Position numbers and translations under genes: made by a program. This document shows, in pieces, positions 37,605 to 50,223 of a DNA stretch of 64,000 nt (position 1 is the stretch's first letter; every line of letters begins with the position of its first letter). Source of the stretch: Pseudoxanthomonas sp. PXM01 (GTDB lineage: Bacteria > Pseudomonadota > Gammaproteobacteria > Xanthomonadales > Xanthomonadaceae); the NCBI RefSeq assembly GCF_014851815.1, contig NZ_JACVAJ010000001.1, positions 1,488,001-1,552,000 of the forward strand, read 5' to 3'. The notes below the pieces were generated by a model. It ran no database searches. It was not told the origin of the DNA and saw only the letters and a list, made by a program, of their open reading frames with translations.

Positions 37605-39149
37605 ATGACCACCGACACCCCGCCCCCGCACGCTGCCGACGACCCCACGCGCATGCGCGCTGCCCTCGAATGGCTCGAGTCCATCGCCGCCGACCGCACC
37701 CTGCTCGACGGCTGTCCGGAGGACGAGCGCGCACGCCTGCACCGGGCGATCGCCGCGATCTACCTGCCCGATCCCAAGCTGCGCCGGCAGAAATCCAAGC
37801 AGCGCGAACGCGAGCGCAACGTCGAGGCCATCCGCCGCGCCGAGGCCGTCCTCGACCAGACCGGTATCCGTGAGCTGCGCCGGAAGCCGGTGTTCACCAC
37901 GCCGAACTACTTCCCCCCGGCATTGCCATCGCCCGACATCGCGCCGCGCGAGTCGTCGGAGCTGCTGCACTGCTACGTGTGCAAGCAGAAATACACGCTG
38001 ATCCACCACTTCTACGATCAGATGTGCCCGACCTGCGCGGACTTCAATTTCGCCAAGCGCACCGAACTGGCCGATCTCACCGGACGGGTTGCCCTGTTGA
38101 CCGGCGGCCGGGTCAAGATCGGCTACCAGGCCGGCTTGAAGCTGCTCCGCGCAGGCGCACACCTGATCGTCACCACCCGTTTCCCGCGCGATTCCGCCGC
38201 GCGCTACGCGCAGGAACCGGACTTCGGCGACTGGGGCCACCGGTTGGAAGTGTTCGGCCTGGACCTGCGCCACACGCCCAGCGTCGAGGCGTTCTGCCAT
38301 GAGCTGGCCGGCAAGCTGCCGCGGCTGGATTTCATCATCAACAACGCGTGCCAGACCGTGCGCCGTCCGCCGGAGTTCTACGCGCACATGATGGAGGCCG
38401 AGACCGCGGCGCTGCACGACACGCCGCAGCACATCCGGAAACTGCTGGGCAGTTACGAAGGCCTGCGCAGCTACAACATGCTGCCCGGCGCCAACCCGGC
38501 GGCGGTGCAGGTCGCGATGGGCAGCATCGATGACACCGCCGGGCTGAGCCGCTCCGCCGAACTGTCGCAGGTGCCGTTGCTGCCCGAGGAACTGCTGGGC
38601 CAGAAGCACCTGTTCCCCGAGGGCCGCCTGGACCAGGATCTGCAGCAGGTCGACCTGCGCGGCCGCAATTCATGGCGCCTGCTGATGCACGAAGTGCCTT
38701 CGGTGGAGCTGCTGGAGACGCAACTGGTCAACGCCATCGCGCCCTTCATCATCAACGCGCGGCTGAAGCCGCTGATGCTGCGCACGCCCGACCGCGACAA
38801 GCACATCGTCAACGTGTCCGCGGTCGAGGGCCAGTTCTACCGCAACTTCAAGACCACCAAGCACCCGCACACCAACATGGCCAAGGCCGCGCTCAACATG
38901 ATGACGCGCACCGCGGCCGCCGATTACCACGGCGATGGCATCCACATGAACAGTGTCGACACCGGCTGGGTCACCGACGAGGATCCCGTCGAGATCGCCG
39001 CGCGCAAGGTCATCGAGGAGCGCTTCCACCCGCCGCTGGATATCGTCGACGGCGCCGCGCGCATCGTCGATCCGATCATCCACGGCCTCAACACCGGCGA
39101 GCACGTGTGGGGCCAGTTCCTGAAGGACTACAAGCCGACGGACTGGTGA
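37605..39149 (+). CDS. SDR-family oxidoreductase with Cys4 knuckle
   Basis: 514 residues, twice a normal SDR. The N-terminal ~130 residues are a helical region ending in a CYVCKQKY...MCPTCADF zinc-knuckle-like pair. The Rossmann SDR domain follows: LTGGRVKIGYQAGLKLLRAG (altered TGxxxGxG), FIINNACQTVRRPP, and the late YRNFKTTKHPHTNMAKAALN where the usual Ser-Tyr-x3-Lys motif is loosely kept. Substrate unknown. ATG 37569 is an alternative start. It sits alone after the metK terminator. Confidence 0.75.
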   Translation: MTTDTPPPHAADDPTRMRAALEWLESIAADRTLLDGCPEDERARLHRAIAAIYLPDPKLRRQKSKQRERERNVEAIRRAEAVLDQTGIRELRRKPVFTTPNYFPPALPSPDIAPRESSELLHCYVCKQKYTLIHHFYDQMCPTCADFNFAKRTELADLTGRVALLTGGRVKIGYQAGLKLLRAGAHLIVTTRFPRDSAARYAQEPDFGDWGHRLEVFGLDLRHTPSVEAFCHELAGKLPRLDFIINNACQTVRRPPEFYAHMMEAETAALHDTPQHIRKLLGSYEGLRSYNMLPGANPAAVQVAMGSIDDTAGLSRSAELSQVPLLPEELLGQKHLFPEGRLDQDLQQVDLRGRNSWRLLMHEVPSVELLETQLVNAIAPFIINARLKPLMLRTPDRDKHIVNVSAVEGQFYRNFKTTKHPHTNMAKAALNMMTRTAAADYHGDGIHMNSVDTGWVTDEDPVEIAARKVIEERFHPPLDIVDGAARIVDPIIHGLNTGEHVWGQFLKDYKPTDW

Positions 39150-39250
39150 CCTCGATACCCCGGGCCGGGAGCACACGCATCCTCCAGAGGTGGCTGACCA
39201 ACCGGTCCGGTATCGGGTAGCCTGCGTCCCTCACCCTGCGGAGCCGTGCC

Positions 39251-39751
39251 ATGGAGTCGCTGAAGAGCCACCAGCTGACGATGACGGTGCTGATGACGCC
39301 GGACATGGCCAACTTCTCCGGCAAGGTCCACGGTGGTGCGATCCTCAAACTGCTCGACCAGGTGGCCTACGCCTGCGGCAGCCGCTACGCGGGCAAGTAC
39401 GTGGTCACCCTGTCGGTGGACCAGGTGATGTTCCGCCAGGCGATCAACGTGGGCGAACTGGTGACCTTCCTGGCCTCGGTCAACCACACCGGCACGTCGT
39501 CGATGGAGATCGGCATCAAGGTCGTCGCCGAAGACATCCGCAAGCAGAGCGTGCGCCACGCCAACAGCTGCTTCTTCACGATGGTGGCAGTCGACGACGA
39601 TGGACGCCCTTCCCCGGTGCCCGCGCTGGAACCGGGTACGCCGGACGAGATCCGGCGCTTCGCCGCCGCGCGCCTGCGTCGTGAGCTGCGCGAGGAAATG
39701 GAGCAGCGCCATGCCGCGCTGCTGGGCAACCGCGAGCCCACTGCACGCTGA
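39251..39751 (+). CDS. Acyl-CoA thioesterase, hotdog fold (YciA/BACH type)
   Basis: 166 residues. The hotdog domain starts SHQLTMTVLMTPDMANFSGK then VHGGAILKLLDQVAYACGSR, where the G-G-x-I-L-K-x-x-D stretch carries the catalytic Asp, and VVTLSVDQVMFRQAINVGEL. It hydrolyses acyl-CoA. The extended C-terminal tail (EIRRFAAARLRRELREEMEQ) is a charged helix. Position before the phospholipid cassette may be coincidental. Confidence 0.88.
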   Translation: MESLKSHQLTMTVLMTPDMANFSGKVHGGAILKLLDQVAYACGSRYAGKYVVTLSVDQVMFRQAINVGELVTFLASVNHTGTSSMEIGIKVVAEDIRKQSVRHANSCFFTMVAVDDDGRPSPVPALEPGTPDEIRRFAAARLRRELREEMEQRHAALLGNREPTAR

Positions 39752-39819
39752 CGCCCGCGGCCTTGCTGGCGACGCGCCCGGCATGCCGCTAGGATCGCCC
39801 TACACGTCAGGAAGACCGC

Positions 39820-40449
39820 ATGTCGAACGACTCCAATCGTCGTCCCATCGCCGCCCGTGCCAGTGGATGGGCCCGTTCGGTCAGCGCCGCACTGGCGCGC
39901 TCGTCCGTCACTCCCAACCAGATCTCGGTACTCAGCATCGTCTTCGCGGCACTTGGCGCCTGGCTGTTGTGGCGTGCCACGCCGTGGGCACTGGTCGGTG
40001 TCGCCGTCTGCATCCAGCTGCGCCTGGTCTGCAACCTGCTGGACGGCATGGTGGCGATGGAGGGCGGCAAGAAGACACCGACCGGCGCGCTCTACAACGA
40101 GTTTCCCGACCGCATTGCCGATTCATTGCTGATTGTCGCGCTCGGCCATGCCTGCGGCGCACCGTGGCTGGGCTGGCTGGGCGCACTGGCGGCCGCGCTC
40201 ACCGCCTACGTCCGCCTGGCCGGTGGCAGCCTGGGACTGCCGCAGGATTTCCGCGGCCCGATGGCCAAGCAGCACCGCATGGCCGTTCTGACCCTCGCCT
40301 GCCTGCTGGGCGCAGCCGAGCTGGTGTTCGCGCAGACGCAGTGGGCATTGCGCATGGCCGCCTGGGTGATCGCGGTGGGCGCGCTGCTGACCTGCATCAC
40401 CCGCAGCCGCGCGATCGCGACGGCATTGCACACGCGGGACGGCGCATGA
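39820..40449 (+). CDS. CDP-alcohol phosphatidyltransferase-family protein, atypical motif
   Basis: 209 residues with about six membrane helices. The family motif DxxDGxxAR...GxxxDxxxD is recognisable but altered: N72-L-L-D75-G76, A79-M80 instead of Ala-Arg, and G89-A-L-Y-N93-E-F-P-D97. Two of the four metal-binding aspartates are thus Asn. This variant resembles the YnbA/PgsA-like group found with an acyltransferase and a CdsA homologue. It overlaps the acyltransferase by ATGA. Head-group and activity unknown. Confidence 0.8.
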   Translation: MSNDSNRRPIAARASGWARSVSAALARSSVTPNQISVLSIVFAALGAWLLWRATPWALVGVAVCIQLRLVCNLLDGMVAMEGGKKTPTGALYNEFPDRIADSLLIVALGHACGAPWLGWLGALAAALTAYVRLAGGSLGLPQDFRGPMAKQHRMAVLTLACLLGAAELVFAQTQWALRMAAWVIAVGALLTCITRSRAIATALHTRDGA

Positions 40450-41045
40450 TCAGCCGCCTGCTGGCCGCCCTCAGCAAGGCCCTGATCGGCGCCTATCCGC
40501 GCTGGATCGGCAGCCAGCCCGAACCCCGCCAACGCATCTACTTCGCCAACCACGCCAGTCATCTCGATACCGTCGCGCTGTGGTCGGCGCTACCGCCTTT
40601 CCTGCGCCGCCGCACCCGTCCGGTGGCCGCGCGCGACTACTGGGGCGGTGGCGGGCTCAAGGGCCTGATCGCCGGACCCGGCCTCAACGTGGTGCTGATC
40701 GACCGGCAGCGCGAACAGGCCGATGCCGACCCGCTGCAACCGCTGTGCGACGCGCTGGCGGCGGGCGAGTCGCTGATCCTGTTCCCGGAGGGCACGCGCA
40801 ATCCCGAACCCGCGATGCTGCCGTTCAAGTCCGGGCTGTTTCACCTGGCGCAGCGCCATCCGCAGGTGGAAATGATCCCGGTCTATCTCGACAACGCGCG
40901 ACGCAGCATGCCCAAGGGCAGCCTGCTGCCGGTGCCGCTGATCTGCACCGTGCGTTTCGGGGCGCCGCTGGTGGCGCTGCCGGGCGAAGACAAGGCCGCT
41001 TTCCTGCAGCGCGCACGTGATGCGGTGCAGGCCCTGGCCCCCTGA
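40446..41045 (+). CDS. Lysophospholipid acyltransferase (PlsC family)
   Basis: 199 residues. FANHASHLDTVALW has the HX4D catalytic pair, and LILFPEGTRNPEPAMLPFKSG is the FPEGTR acceptor-binding block. No clear membrane helix, so peripheral. Start overlaps the upstream stop as ATGA. Together with its neighbours it forms a CDP-alcohol transferase / acyltransferase / CDP-diglyceride synthase cassette. Confidence 0.88.
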   Translation: MISRLLAALSKALIGAYPRWIGSQPEPRQRIYFANHASHLDTVALWSALPPFLRRRTRPVAARDYWGGGGLKGLIAGPGLNVVLIDRQREQADADPLQPLCDALAAGESLILFPEGTRNPEPAMLPFKSGLFHLAQRHPQVEMIPVYLDNARRSMPKGSLLPVPLICTVRFGAPLVALPGEDKAAFLQRARDAVQALAP

Positions 41046-41066
41046 CCCAAGGACGCGATCCGACGC

Positions 41067-42038
41067 ATGGACACCCTGCCCTTCAACGGCTTCATCCGCA
41101 CCGCCATCGCGCAGGCGCCGGGCAAGTTCTGGTGGGTGATCGGCGGCGTGATCGCGCTGCTGGTGCTGGCGTCGACCATCGGCTGGGTGCTCGGCAGGCG
41201 CAAGCCGTCGGCGGTGATCGACAACCTCAACGCCCGCATCAACGCGTGGTGGGTGATGGTCGGCGTGCTGCTGGTCTGCTTCCTGATCGGCAAGGTCGCC
41301 ACACTGGTGCTGTATGCGCTGCTGTCGTTCTTCGCGCTGCGCGAGTTCCTGACGCTCACGCCCACGCGCCGCGGTGACCATCTCGCGCTGTGCCTGTGCT
41401 TCTACGTGGCGATCCCGCTGCAGTACTGGCTGATCGGCGTGGACTGGTATGGGCTGTTCGTCATGTGCATTCCGGTTTACGGCTTCCTGCTGCTGCCGGC
41501 GGTGACTGCGCTGCAGGGCGACACCGAGAATTTCCTGGAGCGCAACACCAAGGTGCAGTGGGGGCTGATGCTCACCGTCTACTGCCTGAGCCACGCGCCG
41601 GCGCTGATGCTGCTGGACATCCCCGGCTACGAGGGGCAGAACCTGATGCTGCTGTTCTACCTGCTGCTGGTGGTGCAGTTGAGCGATGTCCTGCAGTACG
41701 TGTTCGGCAAGCTGTTCGGCAAGCATCTGCTGGCCCCCAAGGTCAGTCCGTCCAAGACCGTCGAAGGTCTGGTCGGCGGCGGCCTGTCCGCGGCCGCCAT
41801 CGGCGCCGCGCTGTGGTGGGTCACCCCGTTCACGCCCATGCAGTCGGCGCTGCTGTCGCTGCTGATCGTGCTGTGCGGCTTCCTGGGCGGGCTGGCGCTG
41901 TCGGCGACCAAGCGCAGCCTGGGCGCCAAGGACTGGGGCGAGATGATCGAGGGTCACGGTGGCGCCCTCGACCGGCTGGATTCGGTGGTGTTCGCCGCCC
42001 CGGTGTTCTTCCACGTGGTGCGCTACAACTTCCAGTAG
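41067..42038 (+). CDS. Phosphatidate cytidylyltransferase (CdsA family)
   Basis: 323 residues, about eight membrane helices. The C-terminal signature SATKRSLGAKDWGEMIEGHG followed by GALDRLDS is the complete CdsA motif with K-D and H-G-G-x-x-D-R. It makes CDP-diacylglycerol from phosphatidate and CTP. A housekeeping cdsA near the lipid A/Bam genes would be expected elsewhere, so this is probably a second, YnbB-like copy linked to the cassette. Confidence 0.9.
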   Translation: MDTLPFNGFIRTAIAQAPGKFWWVIGGVIALLVLASTIGWVLGRRKPSAVIDNLNARINAWWVMVGVLLVCFLIGKVATLVLYALLSFFALREFLTLTPTRRGDHLALCLCFYVAIPLQYWLIGVDWYGLFVMCIPVYGFLLLPAVTALQGDTENFLERNTKVQWGLMLTVYCLSHAPALMLLDIPGYEGQNLMLLFYLLLVVQLSDVLQYVFGKLFGKHLLAPKVSPSKTVEGLVGGGLSAAAIGAALWWVTPFTPMQSALLSLLIVLCGFLGGLALSATKRSLGAKDWGEMIEGHGGALDRLDSVVFAAPVFFHVVRYNFQ

Positions 42039-42086
42039 CGCGCTACGGCAGCGCGGGAACGCCGCCGCGCCGGCTACAATGGGCGC

Positions 42087-43952
<1,866 letters not shown>

Positions 43953-43966
43953 GCAACGGGATCGAC

Positions 43967-44109
43967 TGTAGGAGCGACGTGAGTCGCGACCGCACGCGTT
44001 CAAGTCCGGCGAACTTCAATGCATCCGCCGACCCGTCCGTCCTGCCTTTCCGACACTTCAATACATCGCGACCGGACGACGTGCGGTCGCGACTCACGTC
44101 GCTCCTACA
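43967..44109. repeat. REPIN: paired inverted GTAG-headed REP elements
   Basis: The 30-bp arms at 43967-43996 and 44080-44109 are perfect inverted copies starting TGTAGGAGCGACGTGAGTCG. Each has the REP architecture: a GTAG head followed by a small palindrome GCGAC-GTGA-GTCGC. They face outward around an 83-bp spacer of different sequence. This is the composite REPIN form mobilised by RAYT (TnpA-REP) transposases, none of which is in the window. It occupies the gap between convergent uup and ppc, so it can also act as a bidirectional terminator. Confidence 0.88.
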
Positions 44110-44122
44110 ACGGCGGGTCCAC

Positions 44123-46846
44123 TCACCCGGTATTCTGCACGCCCTGCGACACGCCGTTGATGCTGGCGACCAGCGCATGCAGCAGCGCGTCGTCCTCGCG
44201 GTCGCTGTCGCGCCAGCGCTTCAGCAGGTCGGCCTGCATCACACTGATCGGGTCGATGTAGGGATTGCGCAACCGGATCGACAGCGCCAGCCGCTGGTCG
44301 TGCTGGAGCAGCCAGTCGTTGCCATTGAGCGCCAGAACCCAGCGCAGCACCGACGCATGCTCGCGCTGCACGCGCGGGAAGAACTCGCCGTGCAGATCGC
44401 CGGACATCTTCGAGTACATCTCGGCGATGCTCAGGTCGCCTTTCGCCAGCACCATCGACACGTCGTCGAGGAAGGTCTTGAAGAACGGCCAGTCGCGGGC
44501 CATTTCCTTCAGCGCGTCCTCGCCGTACGTGTCCACCGCCGCCTGCAGGCCGGTGCCGACGCCGTACCAGCCCGGAATCACCGCGCGCGCCTGGCTCCAC
44601 GCGAACACCCAGGGAATCGCGCGCAGGTTGCCCAGCGCCGCGTCCTGTCCCAGCCGACGCGACGGGCGTGAGCCCAGCGTCATCCGCTCGATCACGTCGA
44701 TCGGCGTGGCCGTGCGGAAGTAGTCCATGAAGCGCGGCGACTGCACGAAGGCGCGGTATGCCTGCGAACTTTCGTCGGCGACGAGCGCCATGATGTCGCG
44801 CCAGCGCGCTTCGCGCGGTTCCGGCGAACGCGGGCGCACGCTGGACAGCAGCACGGCGCCGACCGCCTGCTCCAACGAACGCAGCGCGAGCGCACGGATG
44901 CCGTACTTGCGGTGGATCACCTCGCCCTGTTCGGTCACCCGCAGGCGTCCGTCGACACTGCCGCGCGGCGCCGCTTCCAGCGCACGCGTGGTCTTGCCGC
45001 CACCGCGGATGATCGAACCGCCGCGGCCGTGGAAGAAGGTCAGCCTGATGCCCAGTTCCTGCGCGGCATCGACCAGTTCCACCTGCGCCCGCTGCAGCCC
45101 CCAGCGCGAGGCCGCGATGCCGCCGTCCTTGCCGCTGTCGGAATAGCCCAGCATCACCATCTGCACGTTGCCGCGCGCGGCGAGATGGGCGCGGTAGACC
45201 GGATCGGCCAGCAGGTCCCGCAGCACCCCGGTGCCATGGCCCAGGTCGTCGATGGTTTCGAACAGCGGCGCGATATCCAGCGGCACCTGCCCTGCGTCGT
45301 CGACCAGGCCACCACGCCGCGCGAGCGCCAGCACCGTCAGCACATCGGCGCGACTGTGCGCCATGCTGATGATGTAGGTGCCCAAGGCATCGGTACCATG
45401 CCGCGCGCGTGCATCGGCCAGCGCGCGGAAGACCGCATCGAGGCGTTCGTTGCCCTCCTGGTCAGACGCCGGCAGCGCGGTCTCGCCACTGGCGTAGGGG
45501 CCGAGCAGCGCCGCACGCTCGACGGCATCGCGTTCCTCCCAGTCGGCATCGCCGAGCGCGGCCGCGACCGCACGCGCGTGCACGCTGGACTCCTGGCGCA
45601 CGTCCAGCCGCGCCAGATGGAAGCCGAACGTCCGCACCCGCCAGGCCAGCCGCCGGATCGCGAACCAGCCCGCATGGATGCCGCGGTTCGCTTCGAGACT
45701 ATGAAGGATCAGATCGACGTCGCCCGCGAGTTCCTCTGGCGACGCATAGGCCGCCGGCTTGTCCTCCAGCGTGGCCTGCAGGCGCGCACGCATCAGGTCG
45801 TTGAGCAGACGGTATGGCATGTCGCCGTGGCGCGGACGCGACTTCTTCGCGGCCTCCGGCAGCAGCGCACGGTACTCATCCACCCGTGCCAGCACCTCCG
45901 GCGACACCCCGATGACGGAGGTGGACTGGCTGAGCAGCGTGGTGAGCTGGCGCAGTTCCTTCAGGTACCGCGTCAGGATCATGCGGCGCTGGGCATCCAG
46001 CGTGGCGGTGATCGTGCCGGCATCGACGTTCGGATTGCCGTCCATGTCGCCGCCGACCCAGGTGCCGAACCGCAGCACGCGCGGCAGATGCGCGGTGACC
46101 TGCGGCGCCGCACCGTAAACGTCGGTGATCGCGTTCTCGAAGGTCTCGTACAGCACTGGGATGACGCGGTAGAGCACTTCGACCAGGTAGAAACCGACGT
46201 GTTCGCGTTCGTCCTCGACGCCGGGGCGGACCGGTGAGGAATCCGAGGTCTGCCACGCCGACGTCAGCGCCATGCGGAAACGCGCGATATCGGTGGCCAG
46301 TTCGCCGGGCGTGCGCGTGCCATCCAGCCCGTTGATCAGGCTGGCGACCATCAACTGCTCCTTCTCGAGCAGCGCGCGGCGTACGGCTTCAGTCGGATGC
46401 GCAGTGAACACGGGCTCCACGTCGATCCGCGGCAGCCAGTCGGCCAGTTCCTCCAGGGTCACGCCCTGCGCCTTGAGCTTGGCCAGCGTGTCGTGCAGGC
46501 CGTCCGGCTGCGGCCGTGCGCTGCCGGCGCGCTGGTAGTCGCGGCGGCGACGGATGCGGTGCACGCGCTCGGCGATGTTCACCACTTGGAAGTAGGTACT
46601 GAACGCACGGATCAGCGACTCCGCCTGCTCCGGCGCCTGGCCCTCAAGCAGTCCGGCCAGCGATTGCGGCGGCTCACCCGCCTGGCGGCGCGCGATCGCG
46701 GTGGTGCGCACCCGTTCCACCTCGACCAGGAATTCGGGCGATACCTGTTCGGCCAGCATGTCGCCGACCAGCGCGCCCAGCCGGCGCACGTCCTCACGCA
46801 GGGGAACATCGGGCGGGGCGAATTCGAGACTGCGGGGGCTGTTCAT
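44123..46846 (-). CDS. ppc: Phosphoenolpyruvate carboxylase
   Basis: 907 residues. Carboxylates PEP to oxaloacetate to refill the TCA cycle. Catalytic blocks are intact: [63 protein letters not shown], and the QNTG C-terminus. ATG 46846 is chosen, since the long upstream open frame runs through the divergent regulatory region. Divergent from ahcY with 313 bp between starts. Confidence 0.97.
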   Translation of the reverse strand: MNSPRSLEFAPPDVPLREDVRRLGALVGDMLAEQVSPEFLVEVERVRTTAIARRQAGEPPQSLAGLLEGQAPEQAESLIRAFSTYFQVVNIAERVHRIRRRRDYQRAGSARPQPDGLHDTLAKLKAQGVTLEELADWLPRIDVEPVFTAHPTEAVRRALLEKEQLMVASLINGLDGTRTPGELATDIARFRMALTSAWQTSDSSPVRPGVEDEREHVGFYLVEVLYRVIPVLYETFENAITDVYGAAPQVTAHLPRVLRFGTWVGGDMDGNPNVDAGTITATLDAQRRMILTRYLKELRQLTTLLSQSTSVIGVSPEVLARVDEYRALLPEAAKKSRPRHGDMPYRLLNDLMRARLQATLEDKPAAYASPEELAGDVDLILHSLEANRGIHAGWFAIRRLAWRVRTFGFHLARLDVRQESSVHARAVAAALGDADWEERDAVERAALLGPYASGETALPASDQEGNERLDAVFRALADARARHGTDALGTYIISMAHSRADVLTVLALARRGGLVDDAGQVPLDIAPLFETIDDLGHGTGVLRDLLADPVYRAHLAARGNVQMVMLGYSDSGKDGGIAASRWGLQRAQVELVDAAQELGIRLTFFHGRGGSIIRGGGKTTRALEAAPRGSVDGRLRVTEQGEVIHRKYGIRALALRSLEQAVGAVLLSSVRPRSPEPREARWRDIMALVADESSQAYRAFVQSPRFMDYFRTATPIDVIERMTLGSRPSRRLGQDAALGNLRAIPWVFAWSQARAVIPGWYGVGTGLQAAVDTYGEDALKEMARDWPFFKTFLDDVSMVLAKGDLSIAEMYSKMSGDLHGEFFPRVQREHASVLRWVLALNGNDWLLQHDQRLALSIRLRNPYIDPISVMQADLLKRWRDSDREDDALLHALVASINGVSQGVQNTG

Positions 46847-46961
46847 GCGCGCGGCGTGGTTCCCGTCGTTCGTTTGGTCGTGATTGGTATTGTCCCGATG
46901 GACAACTGGTCTGCTGCAAGGCAGCAATCCGAAGCCTAACCGATCACATGGAGCCGTGCGC

Positions 46962-46991
46962 CATCGTTTCATCCGGAACAAGAGATATAAT
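46962..46991 (+). promoter_or_regulatory. Candidate methyl-cycle operator before ahcY
   Basis: Core TTTCATCCGGAACAAGAGAT followed by ATAA, the second copy of the 30-bp element found before metK at 36225. Here it is 169 bp from the start codon and just upstream of the SAH riboswitch, so its conservation cannot be due to translation signals. It is likely bound by a transcription factor; see the metK copy. Confidence 0.6.
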
Positions 46992-47000
46992 GGGCGCCCT

Positions 47001-47120
47001 TCGCCGAGGGGCGCTGCGACCGTGACATGTGCGGATCCTTCCGCGAGCCTGCATATCCCTGTGCAGACTTTCCACATAGTCCGGCCAGGCTCGGTGGAAT
47101 GAACCTGCAACGGCGCCCGG
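47001..47120 (+). promoter_or_regulatory. S-adenosylhomocysteine (SAH) riboswitch
   Basis: Consensus blocks: CCGAGGGGCGCTGCGACCG (47004-47022), GCTCGG (47089-47094) and AACGGCGCCC (47109-47118). CCGAG pairs with CTCGG for P1, and GGGCGC (47009-47014) pairs with GCGCCC (47113-47118) for the pseudoknot-type helix. The variable P2 region contains extra hairpins (GCGGA/TCCGC and CTGCA/TGCAG). SAH binding turns on expression; the gene after it is SAH hydrolase, as expected. Confidence 0.93.
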
Positions 47121-47159
47121 CTAACCTGCGACACAGATCGCACAGACCGGAGCAATGCC

Positions 47160-48602
<1,443 letters not shown>

Positions 48603-48618
48603 TCGACGCAGTGCACGG

Positions 48619-48672
48619 GGGCGGCGCCACGCCGCCCTCTCGATCCACGGCAGGCGCGGGGATGCGCCTGCC
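48619..48672 (+). terminator. Two hairpins between ahcY and metF
   Basis: GGGCGGC (48619-48625) pairs with GCCGCCC (48631-48637), and GGCAGGCGC (48649-48657) pairs with GCGCCTGCC (48664-48672). Neither has a T-tract; they may set the ahcY:metF expression ratio by pausing or mRNA stabilisation rather than full termination. Confidence 0.45.
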
Positions 48673-48687
48673 CCTCGGGGCCTCTCC

Positions 48688-49524
48688 ATGCCGATCCCGG
48701 TTTCGTTCGAGTTCTACCCTCCCAAGACCGATGAGCAGCGCGCGCAGCTCGACCGCACCGCGGACAAGCTGAAGGCGCATGCGCCCGAGTACGTGTCGTG
48801 CACGTTCGGCGCGGGCGGCTCCACGCTCAGTTACACCTCCGAGACGGTCCGCCACCTCAACCAGCACCACGGCTTCGATGCCGCGCCGCACCTGTCCTGC
48901 GTGGGCGGCAGCCGCGAGGAGATCCGCGAACTGCTGCGGCTGTACCGCGCGCTCGGCTGCAAGCGCATCGTCGCGCTGCGCGGCGACCTGCCGTCCGGTA
49001 TGGGTCATCCCGGCGACCTGCGCTATGCCTCGGAACTGATCGAGTTCATCCGCGCCGAACACGGCGACACGTTCCATATCGAAGTCGGCGCCTATCCCGA
49101 GACGCATCCGCAAGCGGAAGACGCACTCACCGACCTGCGCCATTTCAAGGCCAAGGTCGACGCGGGTGCCGATGGCGCGATCACGCAGTATTTCTACAAC
49201 CCCGACGCGTATTTCCATTTCGTCGAGGCGGTGCGCAAGCTCGGCGTGGAGATCCCGATCATCCCCGGCATCATGCCGATCTCGAACTTCGCGCAGCTGC
49301 GCCGCTTCTCCGAAGCCTGCGGTGCGGAAATCCCGCGCTGGGTCGGCAAGCGCATGCAGGCGCTGGGCGACGACGCCGACGCGATCCGCGATTTCGGTGC
49401 CGACGTGGTGGCCAACCTGTGCGAACGGCTTGTGGCCGGCGGCGCGCCGTCGCTGCATTTCTACACGCTCAATCTCGCCAAGCCCACGCAGACCGTACTG
49501 TCGCGACTGGGCTGGTCCGCCTGA
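48688..49524 (+). CDS. metF: 5,10-methylenetetrahydrofolate reductase
   Basis: 278 residues. FAD enzyme that makes 5-methyl-THF for homocysteine methylation. SFEFYPPKTDEQRAQLDRTA, EYVSCTFGAGGSTLSYT, RIVALRGDLPSGMGHPGDL and ITQYFYNPDAYFHFVEAVRK are family hallmarks. It uses methylene-THF from the glycine cleavage system (gcvT/gcvH at 17-18 kb). Likely co-transcribed with ahcY and therefore under the SAH riboswitch. Confidence 0.97.
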   Translation: MPIPVSFEFYPPKTDEQRAQLDRTADKLKAHAPEYVSCTFGAGGSTLSYTSETVRHLNQHHGFDAAPHLSCVGGSREEIRELLRLYRALGCKRIVALRGDLPSGMGHPGDLRYASELIEFIRAEHGDTFHIEVGAYPETHPQAEDALTDLRHFKAKVDAGADGAITQYFYNPDAYFHFVEAVRKLGVEIPIIPGIMPISNFAQLRRFSEACGAEIPRWVGKRMQALGDDADAIRDFGADVVANLCERLVAGGAPSLHFYTLNLAKPTQTVLSRLGWSA

Positions 49525-49617
49525 CACCCCGCCGGTCATCCGACCGGCAGGTGAACGACAACGCCAATCCGTGCGCGCCAGCCATGACCGGATCCGCGTA
49601 GCGGATTAGTCTGCGCC

Positions 49618-50211
49618 ATGCGTTCCGTTCCCTTCCTTGCCATGGTCTGCCTGCTCGCGCCCGCGTGGCTCGGCGCACCCGGGGCAAAAGCACAGCAGCA
49701 AGGCGTGCACCGCTGCACCACGATGTCCGGCGAGACGGTCTACACCGACAAGCGCTGCGAGGATGTCGGCGCCATGGATCGCTTACCTACGACCACCAGC
49801 ACGGTCGCCACTGGCGCGCTTTATCGCGGCGGCTGCTCGCGGACGCTCAGCGATCTGGTGATGCAGGTGTCGTCCGCCATCCAGGCGCAGGACGTGAACC
49901 GCCTTGCCGGGATCTACCACTGGACCGGCACCTCGGACGCCGGTGCGCTGCGCATCCTCGATCGGCTGGACGTGGTCGCGCAACGCCCGCTGGTCGACAT
50001 CGTCCCCATCCGTCCCGCCCCCGCGCCGGTGCTCGATACCGACGGCGCGGTGGTCGATGCCAACCGGGATGGCTACTACCCGCAGACCACCACCCAACGG
50101 CAACGTCCTGTCGGACTGCGCGTGGTGCAGACGCTGAAGAACAGCGCGACGCCTGCCGACACGACCTTCGGGCTGCGACGCGCCTACAACTGTTTCTGGA
50201 TCACCCTGTAA
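49618..50211 (+). CDS. Secreted protein with DUF4124-like N-terminus
   Basis: 197 residues; signal peptide FLAMVCLLAPAWLGAPGAKA. The first mature segment VHRCTTMSGETVYTDKRCED resembles the DUF4124 motif (Y-R-C...G-x-x-x-Y-S-D-x-x-C), with two cysteines likely to form a disulfide. The rest (GGCSRTLSDLVMQVSSAIQA, AGIYHWTGTSDAGALRILDR) is unassigned. It converges with the sensor kinase. Confidence 0.65.
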   Translation: MRSVPFLAMVCLLAPAWLGAPGAKAQQQGVHRCTTMSGETVYTDKRCEDVGAMDRLPTTTSTVATGALYRGGCSRTLSDLVMQVSSAIQAQDVNRLAGIYHWTGTSDAGALRILDRLDVVAQRPLVDIVPIRPAPAPVLDTDGAVVDANRDGYYPQTTTQRQRPVGLRVVQTLKNSATPADTTFGLRRAYNCFWITL

Positions 50212-50223
50212 CGACGTCCGCCG

